Below, one piece after another: positions 16,410-23,391 of a DNA stretch of 52,864 nt. A model generated the notes under the pieces. The model was given only the letters and a program-made list of their open reading frames with translations, ran no database searches and was not told where the DNA came from. The DNA is taken from NCBI GenBank assembly GCA_947166305.1, contig CAMVDV010000021.1, forward strand, positions 1 through 52,864, read 5' to 3'. A program made the position numbers and the translations under genes. Within the stretch, counting starts at the first letter, position 1. Each line of letters starts with the position of its first letter. Origin of the DNA: an uncultured Prevotellaceae bacterium. GTDB lineage: Bacteria; Bacteroidota; Bacteroidia; Bacteroidales; Bacteroidaceae.

Positions 16410-18152
16410 ATGGACACACAGCTTATCAAAGATTGCGAAGCCAAGGCTCAGGCATGGCTCGACTCACCCTTCTATGACGAAGGGACTAAGGCGGAAATCA
16501 GAACGATGCTCTCCGACAGCGACAAGACAGCCCTCGTGGACGCTTTCTACCAGAACTTGGAGTTCGGAACGGGCGGCCTTCGCGGCATCATGGGTGCCGG
16601 TACGAACAGAATGAACAAGTATATCGTAGGTATGGCCACGCAAGGATTTGCCAACTACATTCTGAAGGCATTCCCGGGGAAGACGGGTCTCAGCGTCGTC
16701 GTAGGCCATGATTGCCGCAACAACGGACGGATGTTCGCTGAGACAGTGGCTAACATCTTCTCGGCCAACGGCATTAAGGTATATCTCTTCGAAAGTCTCC
16801 GCCCGACGCCCGAGGTTAGCTTTGCCATCCGACACCTTGGCGCCAAGGCAGGCGTGAATGTCACGGCAAGTCACAACCCCAAAGAGTACAACGGATACAA
16901 GGCTTACTGGGAGGACGGCGCACAGGTGCTTGCACCGCACGACACGGGTATCATCGACGAGGTGAACAAAGTTCGCATTGAGGACGTGAAGTTCCAGGGG
17001 AACCCTGACCTCATCGAGATTATCGGCGGTGAGATGGACTTCGATTACATGACGGCTGTGAAGGAAGCCATGATAGATCAGGACGTAATCCTTCGCCAGA
17101 AAGACCTCAACATTGTCTATAGTGCCATGCACGGCACGGGTCGCGTCATCGTACCCCTTTGCCTTCGCAGCTGGGGCTTCCAGAATATCCACGTAGTGCC
17201 CGAACAGATGGTGGTGGATGGCAACTTCCCGACGGTAGTAAGCCCCAACCCTGAGAACGCTGAGGCCATGACCCTCGGCATGAAGCTCGGTACAAAGTTG
17301 GGCGCAGACCTCGTCGTTGCCACAGATCCCGATGCCGACCGACTCGCTATCGTGTGTCGTGACAACAAAGGGGAGTGGACCATCATCAATGGCAACCAGA
17401 CGTGTATGATGTTTTGCTACTACATTATTAAGAATAAGATAGCCCTCGGTCAGCTGAAGCCCACAGACTTCCTGGTCAAGACCATCGTGACGACGGAAGT
17501 CATCACGGAGATGGCCAGGAAGAACAACATTGAGTTGCGCGACTGCTACACGGGCTTCAAGTGGATAGCCCGAGAGATTGCCATCAGCGAGGGCAAGCAA
17601 AAATACATCGGAGGCGGCGAAGAGAGCTTTGGCTTCCTGCCCTTCGACAAGGTGCGCGACAAGGATGCGCCTGCCAGCATCTGCCTCATCTGCGAGATTG
17701 CTGCTTGGGCCCGCGACAATGGCATGACGCTCTACGACCTCCTCATGCAGATATATCTCGAATACGGCTTTAGCTATGAGCACACCATCAACGTGGTGAA
17801 ACCCGGCAAGAGCGGTGCCGACGAGATAAAGGCCATGATGGAGGACTATCGCAACACGCCCATCACGGAGATTGCCGGCAGCAAAGTGGTGTTGGCGAAG
17901 GACTTCAAGACGCTCCAGGCACGCGACGGCAAGGGCAACGTCACGCCCATCGACATGCCGGCCACAAGCAATGTGCTGCAATACTTCTGCGAGGACGGCA
18001 CGAAGGTAAGCGTCCGTCCCAGCGGAACCGAGCCGAAGATCAAGTTCTACCTTGAGGTGAAGGACACGATGCACTGCCCGGGTTGCTACGAAGGCTGCAT
18101 GGAACGTGCCAAAGCCAAGGTGGAAGAGATAAAGAAGTCGATGCGTATATAA
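16410..18152 (+). CDS. phosphoglucomutase/phosphomannomutase family protein
   Basis: A 580-residue alpha-D-phosphohexomutase, normal length for the Bacteroidetes phospho-sugar mutase. The phosphoserine loop is TASHNPKEYNG with Ser154, the Mg-binding loop is DPDADR at 306-311, the sugar-binding loop is GGGEESFGF and the phosphate-binding loop is RPSGTEPKIKFY near the C-terminus. It interconverts glucose-1-P and glucose-6-P (or the mannose equivalents), linking glycogen and cell-surface sugar synthesis with glycolysis. The start at 16410 follows from the promoter position. The nudC-like gene begins one base after the stop codon, so the two are co-transcribed. Confidence 0.95.
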   Translation: MDTQLIKDCEAKAQAWLDSPFYDEGTKAEIRTMLSDSDKTALVDAFYQNLEFGTGGLRGIMGAGTNRMNKYIVGMATQGFANYILKAFPGKTGLSVVVGHDCRNNGRMFAETVANIFSANGIKVYLFESLRPTPEVSFAIRHLGAKAGVNVTASHNPKEYNGYKAYWEDGAQVLAPHDTGIIDEVNKVRIEDVKFQGNPDLIEIIGGEMDFDYMTAVKEAMIDQDVILRQKDLNIVYSAMHGTGRVIVPLCLRSWGFQNIHVVPEQMVVDGNFPTVVSPNPENAEAMTLGMKLGTKLGADLVVATDPDADRLAIVCRDNKGEWTIINGNQTCMMFCYYIIKNKIALGQLKPTDFLVKTIVTTEVITEMARKNNIELRDCYTGFKWIAREIAISEGKQKYIGGGEESFGFLPFDKVRDKDAPASICLICEIAAWARDNGMTLYDLLMQIYLEYGFSYEHTINVVKPGKSGADEIKAMMEDYRNTPITEIAGSKVVLAKDFKTLQARDGKGNVTPIDMPATSNVLQYFCEDGTKVSVRPSGTEPKIKFYLEVKDTMHCPGCYEGCMERAKAKVEEIKKSMRI

Positions 18153-18153
18153 T

Positions 18154-19083
18154 ATGAAAAGCCCCCTCCCCGCTCCCCCTTTGGGGGAGTGCCACATTCC
18201 CGCGCCCTCGCCGCTCCAAAGCACCTCCCAAAGCGGGAGCGGGGAGGGGGCTTTCCTTTTTTTCCTCTTTTGCCAGGGGGATCTCCTTCTCACCAGTGAG
18301 GGGAAGATTCCCTTTGCGACCAAACCTCCCATAGAGCTGAAGCCTTGGGAGGTGGTCACGAAGATAAAATGCCCCCTCCCTGCTCCCCCTTTGGGGGAGT
18401 GCTCCAGTCCCGATGAACGAGGAGGCTGCGGCAATGAGGCACTCCCCAAAAAGGAGAGCGGGGTGGGGGCTGTTGTCGGCCTGCTCTCATCGCCTGTCAC
18501 GGACAGGCCCGACCTGCAGATGGTGCCGCTGCGGAAGACGTTCCATATCCTGTCGCCCAGCGACTATCAGCTTGCAGGAAAGTGCGCCGAGCTGGTTTAT
18601 TTTCACCAAAACAACAAATTCTGCGGTGTCTGCGGCGGACAGATGCGCTGGCATACGGAGATCAGCAAGCAGTGTCAGGAGTGCGGCAAAGAGCTTTGGC
18701 CGAGCCTCGCCACTGCCATTATCGTCCGCATCAAGCGCGATGACGAGATACTCATGGTCCATGCCCACAACTTCCGCGACCGTCACTACGGCCTGGTGGC
18801 TGGCTTTGTGGAGACAGGCGAGACGCTCGAGGAGTGCGTCCGACGCGAAGTCTGGGAGGAGACAAGGCTTCGCATCCACAACATCCGCTACTTTGCCTCG
18901 CAGCCCTGGCCCTATCCGAGCGGACTGATGGTGGGTTTCACGGCCGATTACCTTTCGGGCGAGATAGAATTGCAGCGGTCGGAGCTGAGCGACGGCGGCT
19001 GGTACTCGAGGGACAACCTTCCTTATCTGCCTGACCCTTCGTCCATTGCCTATCGCCTCATCATGGATTGGGTGAACAACTGA
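18154..19083 (+). CDS. nudC: NADH pyrophosphatase with two inserted repeat peptides
   Basis: A 309-residue Nudix hydrolase of the NudC type, about 50 residues longer than the E. coli enzyme. It should hydrolyse NAD(H) or decap NAD-RNA. It has a zinc ribbon (Cys157, Cys160, Cys174, Cys177), the Nudix box with GFVETGETLEE and REVWEET (about 218-240) and the NudC signature SQPWPYPSG. The normal N-terminal part is recognisable in GDLLLTSEGKIPF and LKPWEVV. Two hairpin elements are translated in frame: one right after codon 2 (18160-18252, 31 codons) and one in the N-terminal domain (18371-18471). The conserved core is intact, so it may still work, but its N-terminal folding could be affected. It starts one base after the mutase stop. 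Confidence 0.9.
   Translation: MKSPLPAPPLGECHIPAPSPLQSTSQSGSGEGAFLFFLFCQGDLLLTSEGKIPFATKPPIELKPWEVVTKIKCPLPAPPLGECSSPDERGGCGNEALPKKESGVGAVVGLLSSPVTDRPDLQMVPLRKTFHILSPSDYQLAGKCAELVYFHQNNKFCGVCGGQMRWHTEISKQCQECGKELWPSLATAIIVRIKRDDEILMVHAHNFRDRHYGLVAGFVETGETLEECVRREVWEETRLRIHNIRYFASQPWPYPSGLMVGFTADYLSGEIELQRSELSDGGWYSRDNLPYLPDPSSIAYRLIMDWVNN
18160..18252. repeat. G/C hairpin element (type 1) at the nudC N-terminus
   Basis: 93 bp (31 codons). Left arm GCCCCCTCCCCGCTCCCCC and right arm GGGAGCGGGGAGGGGGCT, with a shortened middle. It lies directly after the nudC start and 8 nt after the mutase stop. Confidence 0.9.
18371..18471. repeat. G/C hairpin element (type 1), second copy inside nudC
   Basis: About 101 bp. 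The arms are slightly degenerate (right arm GGAGAGCGGGGTGGGGGCT). It encodes CPLPAPPLGECSS ... NEALPKKESGVGAV. Confidence 0.88.
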
Positions 19084-19185
19084 AGGCGATGGCGAGCCTA
19101 ATTCTCAGCGCCGACATCTCCCGCCGAACTCGTTGAATCGAATCCATCCCTGCCGTGCTTCTCAGAACGGTACAGGGTTCTGTTT

Positions 19186-19251
19186 GCATGGTCATGACCG
19201 TGCAATTGCAACATCATGACCATGCAATTGCAGCATCATGACCATGCAAAG
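19186..19251. repeat. 22-bp tandem array A4 (3 units)
   Basis: Units start at 19186, 19208 and 19230. They share TCATGACC with GCA starts and GCAATT junctions; unit 1 contains the palindrome GGTCATGACC. Same family as array A3. It lies in the 431-bp gap 19084-19514 between nudC and the L31 gene. The rest of the gap holds only a promoter and low-information sequence. Confidence 0.9.
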
Positions 19252-19408
19252 AACATCGCCTGCCGCGTTTGCAGACAGCGTGTGCCGAACGAGCGTTAAC
19301 GATGTGCCGGACGAGGCATCGAGGCCGTCGGTCAGAGTGTTTTTTCAACACGAAACGGGTCGGTTTGGCACAAAATCAGGCAGTTCATGGCATTTCCCTG
19401 CGGAAAAA

Positions 19409-19440
19409 TTTGCAGCATTGAGGAAAAAGTCGTACCTTTG
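19409..19440 (+). promoter_or_regulatory. complete promoter (TTTG-N20-TACCTTTG) of the L31 gene
   Basis: TTTG at 19409-19412, a 20-nt spacer and TACCTTTG at 19433-19440. The leader of about 65 nt contains opposed CGCCCC and CGGGGGC tracts that could pair, perhaps a ribosomal-protein leader structure. Confidence 0.8.
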
Positions 19441-19514
19441 CAGCCGCTAAAAGTATTAACCCGCCCCTTATCAGCCTCGCACGGAGGAACGGGGGCATAA
19501 ACAAGAAACAAGAA

Positions 19515-19766
19515 ATGAAAAAAGGTCTTCACCCCGAGAACTACCGCCCCGTGGTATTCAAGGACATGAGCAATGGCGACTGCTTCCTGAGTCGTTCCAC
19601 CGCAAAGACAAGCGAAACCATCGAATTTGAAGGCGAGACTTATCCTCTCTTCAAGCTCGAAATCTCGAACACTTCTCACCCCTTCTACACGGGCAAGAGC
19701 AAGCTCGTCGACACCGCAGGTCGCGTCGACAAGTTCATGAGCCGCTATGCTCGCATGAAGAAGTAA
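19515..19766 (+). CDS. rpmE2: 50S ribosomal protein L31 type B
   Basis: An 83-residue protein. [44 protein letters not shown] and the end of type [13 protein letters not shown] mark type B L31, the form that lacks the four zinc-binding Cys of type A. It is part of the 50S subunit central protuberance and bridges to the small subunit. Monocistronic by its own strong promoter. A short solo repeat follows the stop directly. Confidence 0.97.
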   Translation: MKKGLHPENYRPVVFKDMSNGDCFLSRSTAKTSETIEFEGETYPLFKLEISNTSHPFYTGKSKLVDTAGRVDKFMSRYARMKK

Positions 19767-19767
19767 G

Positions 19768-19797
19768 AGCCCCCTCTAACTCCCCCTTTGGGGGAGA
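19768..19797. repeat. solo left-half G/C hairpin repeat
   Basis: GCCCCCTCTAACTCCCCC followed by TTTGGGGGAG: only the left arm of the type 1 element with its own small CTCCCCC/GGGGGAG hairpin. It lies between the L31 gene and the broken nuclease gene. Confidence 0.75.
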
Positions 19798-19807
19798 AAA
19801 AGGCAAA

Positions 19808-20815
19808 ATGGATAAGAGAAGAATATCAAGGAGGTGCAGACGCATTTGGCTGTCTGCACCTCTTTTGTTCCTCTGCCTTGTGGCAGGATGTGGCGACGAC
19901 GACACGGCTTCGCCCGGGCAGCAGGCCGCCAACACCAATGCCAACAAGACGCTCACACTGCCCCTCTACACCGAGCAGACCACGCCCGACGCCGTCAGAG
20001 CGCAGGCTCCGCACGGGCTCGAGGTGCCCTCTCTCTCCACAGGGACAGCCAATGCCTTCATCCTCCACTCGCTCCCCGACGGCACCATCAACTACTCCAT
20101 CGGCTACAACACCTTGCTCAAGGCCAGTTGCTGGACAGCCTTCAAGTGGTACAGCGGCTTCTCGTCGAACAACAAGGGCTGGAATCGCAACCGATGGCGG
20201 CAGGGCGAGAGCTTCAATGGCTATGGCGGTACGGGCGATCCCTTTCAGCCCGATCCGCTTTTGCCAGCCGATGTGCGCCTCACCTCTGCGGACTATGACG
20301 ACTGGGGCTACCAGCGTGGACACATGCTCGGCAGCGCCGATCGGCTGAACTCCAAGGAGGCCAACGGACAAACCTTCTACCTGAGCAACATCATGCCCCA
20401 GCTCAAGGACTTCAACGAGCATGGCATCTGATGGAACCTCGAAAGCTTCCTGCGCAATACCTACGACCAGTCCTCATTCCGCGACACCCTTTATGTCGTA
20501 AAGGGAGGCACCATCTCCGAAGGGAACTACACAAGAAGAGGCTCAGGCAGTCAGCTTGTCTGCCCAAAGTACTTCTTTATGGCCATACTCTCGTTCGCCA
20601 AGAAGTATGCCAAAACGAATGGCGGCTACTCAGCCATCGCCTTCTGGATGGAACATAAAGGCAACTACGACGAGGTAAGCTCAAACTTCGCCGTCACCAT
20701 CGACGAGCTTGAGCGCCGAACGGGCATCGACTTCTTCTGCAACCTGCCCGACGACATAGAGAACGCCGTGGAGAAAAGCTTCTACCTCTCCGACTGGAAA
20801 CTGAAGACCCCCTGA
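19808..20815 (+). pseudogene. secreted DNA/RNA non-specific endonuclease, interrupted by one in-frame stop
   Basis: This frame encodes a lipoprotein nuclease of the NUC1/Serratia-nuclease type. The start has a lipobox (LVAGC followed by GDDD). The catalytic region is DDWGYQRGHMLGSADR, whose His is the general base of the family. It continues with FYLSNIMPQ and FNEHGI. A TGA at 20429-20431 interrupts the frame exactly where the family has Trp (F-N-x-G-I-W-x-N-L-E); WNLESF follows at once, and the frame then stays open without a shift to TGA 20813. One TGG to TGA change explains this. The first piece (207 residues) contains the catalytic His but lacks the rest of the fold. A sequencing error is the alternative. 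Recoding is unlikely, since other genes here end with TGA. Confidence 0.85.
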
Positions 20816-20853
20816 CTTCCTCCTAGGGGAACAGTAATGAACAAACAAAAACG

Positions 20854-21465
20854 ATGAGATATCCACTGACAGCAGCATTATTTTTCCTCGCATCTCTTTC
20901 CCCTCTAAAGGCGGACGAAAAGATTGTTGTTCCGCAAAAAGAAGGGCAGGGAGCCATTATGCGCGACCTCTATGCCGAGGCACCCGACAGCATCTTTCCG
21001 CTCCTGACCAAGAACAACCGGCTCGACCAGATAGACTTCCGCGAGAACAACATGAAGGCTGAGGTGAAGAACCGCTTCGATCAGCCAAGCGAACTGCTCG
21101 TCCTCACCGACCGCTACCTGAAGCTCCAGCTCTCCGAACGTTGCCTTGTGGAGCTACGTCTGCGCTCCGACAGCACACTCTGCCTTGTCGAGACCTTTGC
21201 AGGCCCTGCCCCCGACAGCCGCATCCGCTGCTTCGACAAGAATTGGAACGCACTCCCTCTGACCATCGAACGCCCCGCTGTAGATGAATTTCTCTCGGCC
21301 GACGTCGACATCGACGCCCGCCTCGCCCTCCAAGCCCTGCCCCTCATCCAGGCATCGCTCTCGCCGGACGACGACAACGTCACCTTCGAGCTCCAAACCT
21401 CTGAGCTGACCAAGGAACAACGGAAAAGCGTGGAAGGCAAAACACGGAAGATAGTCAGGAAATAA
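20854..21465 (+). CDS. DUF3256 family secreted protein
   Basis: A 203-residue protein with a signal peptide (residues 1-20, ending SPLKA). It contains DSIFPLLTKNNRLDQIDF and NNMKAEVKNRF, which I recognise as the conserved start of DUF3256, a Bacteroidetes-only family of unknown function, probably periplasmic. The C-terminal half is beta-rich (DSTLCLVETFAGPAPDSRI). It lies 38 nt after the broken nuclease frame and converges on the EamA gene. The 134-nt gap to that gene is A/T-rich with TTCATT-type simple sequence; no clear terminator hairpin is seen. Confidence 0.85.
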   Translation: MRYPLTAALFFLASLSPLKADEKIVVPQKEGQGAIMRDLYAEAPDSIFPLLTKNNRLDQIDFRENNMKAEVKNRFDQPSELLVLTDRYLKLQLSERCLVELRLRSDSTLCLVETFAGPAPDSRIRCFDKNWNALPLTIERPAVDEFLSADVDIDARLALQALPLIQASLSPDDDNVTFELQTSELTKEQRKSVEGKTRKIVRK

Positions 21466-21599
21466 GAAATGTTGATAATTAGAAAATAAGATATTTAGAA
21501 AACAGGAAAGGCGGACACTTCGTTTTTTATTCCTCTTTCTTCGTTCTTAATCCTTCAATTTTCATTCTCATTCTTTCATTTTCTCATTTTTCCCATCCT

Positions 21600-22469
21600 T
21601 TATTTTCCCAGCCATAGCAGCACCATGCTCAGCAGGACGAGGGCAAGGTCGATGGCTTTGCTCCGCAGGTTTTTCTCATGGAAGAGCATGGCTCCCAGCA
21701 TGAAACTCACCACCACGCTGCCTCGGCGAACCATGCTTACGATGCTAATCATTGACCCTTCGAGCGAAAGGCTGTAGAAATAGACATAGTCGGCCACGCA
21801 GAGAAACACGCTGATGAGCGGGATGCTCCATCGCCACCTGAAGGGTGTGCTCTCCTTTCGCCTTGGCCACCATAGCAAAAGCAACATCGCAGCCATCATC
21901 AGGCACTGGTAGAAGTTGTACCAGCACTGCACGGTCAGCCTCGGCAGGCCCAGCCCTCCCTCCGAAGCCATCAGATATTTGTCGTAAAGCCCACTCACTG
22001 CTCCCAGAACGGCAGCCCCCACGATGCAAAGAATCCAGCGGTTGTGCTTGAAGTCAATGCCCTCCTTCCGTCCGCTGCGGCTCAGGAGGAAGAAACTCAA
22101 GATGGCTGTCAGCACACCGGCCCATTGCATTGTATTCAACCGCTCGCCAAAGATGAGTAACGCCCCGACGAGCACCATGACAGGCCGTGTGGCGTTGATG
22201 GGACCCACAAGCGTCAGCGGCAAATGCTTCATGCCAAAGTAGCCAAGAAGCCAGCTGCTCAGCACGATAACGGCCTTCAGCACGATGAATCGCTGCACTT
22301 CCCATCCTCCGAAGGGCGTGCAGAAAGCCATCGGAAGGAAGATGACGGAGCAGAACAACGTATTGAGGAAAAGGATGGGGACTACAGCGTTGTCGCGGAG
22401 CGAAAGCTTCTTCAGGGCATCATAGAAGCCAAGTAGGGCGGCACTCAAGAAGGCAAAGGCTAACCACAT
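21600..22469 (-). CDS. EamA/DMT-family transporter
   Basis: A 289-residue membrane protein with about ten hydrophobic helices arranged as two EamA repeats of five. The first runs from MWLAFAFLSAALLGFYDALKKLS and the second from about residue 148 (WILCIVGAAVLGAVSGLYDKY). Conserved family features are the GPINATRPVMVLVGALLIFGERL segment and the matching second-half SMVRRGSVVVSFMLGAMLFHEK. Members export or import small metabolites; the substrate cannot be read from the sequence. It lies 30 nt downstream of truA and is probably co-transcribed. The short gap consists of GATTTACAATTT-type simple repeat. Confidence 0.92.
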   Translation of the reverse strand: MWLAFAFLSAALLGFYDALKKLSLRDNAVVPILFLNTLFCSVIFLPMAFCTPFGGWEVQRFIVLKAVIVLSSWLLGYFGMKHLPLTLVGPINATRPVMVLVGALLIFGERLNTMQWAGVLTAILSFFLLSRSGRKEGIDFKHNRWILCIVGAAVLGAVSGLYDKYLMASEGGLGLPRLTVQCWYNFYQCLMMAAMLLLLWWPRRKESTPFRWRWSIPLISVFLCVADYVYFYSLSLEGSMISIVSMVRRGSVVVSFMLGAMLFHEKNLRSKAIDLALVLLSMVLLWLGK

Positions 22470-22499
22470 CGAGTCATTTACAATTTGACGATTTACAAT

Positions 22500-23294
22500 T
22501 TACGATTTGTGGCACAGGGCTTCATATCTTATATCCACGAGGAAAAGGCCGCAGGCAGGGACGCTTTCGCCGGCTTGGCAGCGGTCTTTGGCCAGAACGA
22601 TGCGGCGCACGTCGTCGACGGACAGCCTGCCACGGCCAACTTCCACAAGCGTTCCGACAATAGCCCTCACCATGTTGCGCAGGAAGCGGTTGGCCGTGAT
22701 GGTGAAACGCCACCTGCCTTCTCCCACCTCGTCCCAGTGTGCTTCCATAAGGTCGCAGAGGTTCGTCTTGACGTCTGTGCCCATCTTCGAGAAGCTCGTG
22801 AAGTCCTTGTATTCGAGCAGTGCCTTGGCCGCCTCATTCATTGCCCCGAAGTCGAGATTGAAGGGGACTTGCCAGCTATAGGCCTGCATGAACGGGTCTT
22901 TGTGCGTGTGGATATAATAATGATAAGTGCGCGAAGTGGCAGAAAAGCGGGCGTGCATATCTTCCGGGACGGGGCGAATGTCCTGGACGGCAATGTCCCG
23001 AGGCAGAAGTTTGTTGAGCTTGTAGGTCAGATTGTTTGAGGCTATGAGGTCGTGAGGCCTTGGGTTCTGGAGGATTTGACTGTCCGATTGCCCATCAGTC
23101 CAGTCGAAGTGTGCCACCATCCTGCGTGCATGGACTCCGGTGTCTGTTCGTCCAGCTCCCACAACCTCTATGGGTTGACGAAGAAGCGTGGACAGTGCTT
23201 CCTGAAGGCACTGCTGTACGGTGTCGGCATTAGGTTGGATCTGCCAGCCATGGTAGCGCGTTCCGTCGTAAGAGAAGGTGATGAAGAATCTCAT
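22500..23294 (-). CDS. truA: tRNA pseudouridine(38-40) synthase
   Basis: A 264-residue TruA, normal length. It isomerises uridines 38-40 in the anticodon stem-loop of tRNAs. Family motifs are FSYDGTRYHGWQ at the start and GAGRTDTGVHA with catalytic Asp51, plus RFLRNMVRAIVG in the C-terminal half. It works as a homodimer in the cytosol. The gene sits between an endonuclease gene (83 nt upstream) and the EamA gene (30 nt downstream), all on the minus strand. Confidence 0.97.
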   Translation of the reverse strand: MRFFITFSYDGTRYHGWQIQPNADTVQQCLQEALSTLLRQPIEVVGAGRTDTGVHARRMVAHFDWTDGQSDSQILQNPRPHDLIASNNLTYKLNKLLPRDIAVQDIRPVPEDMHARFSATSRTYHYYIHTHKDPFMQAYSWQVPFNLDFGAMNEAAKALLEYKDFTSFSKMGTDVKTNLCDLMEAHWDEVGEGRWRFTITANRFLRNMVRAIVGTLVEVGRGRLSVDDVRRIVLAKDRCQAGESVPACGLFLVDIRYEALCHKS

Positions 23295-23351
23295 TGCCTG
23301 CCGCTTTTCATCTCGTTTTGTTCAATTGGACGCACCACAGCACGCCCCGAC

Positions 23352-23391
23352 ATCCCTAATCCCTAATCCAATAATCTCTAATCCTTAATCC
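23352..23391. repeat. CCCTAATCC low-complexity array overlapping a stop codon
   Basis: Imperfect copies of ATCCCTAATC overlap the 3' end of the large endonuclease gene, so its last three residues (IKD) and stop are repeat-encoded. A reverse-orientation relative (GATTAGGGATTAGG) lies at 43377-43414. Confidence 0.75.

Noticed and set aside
19808..20815. UGA read as tryptophan or selenocysteine in the interrupted nuclease
   Set aside because: Other genes here end at TGA (for example at 7915-7917) and use TGG for Trp; no selenocysteine-type context was seen and the family has Trp, not Cys, at this site.
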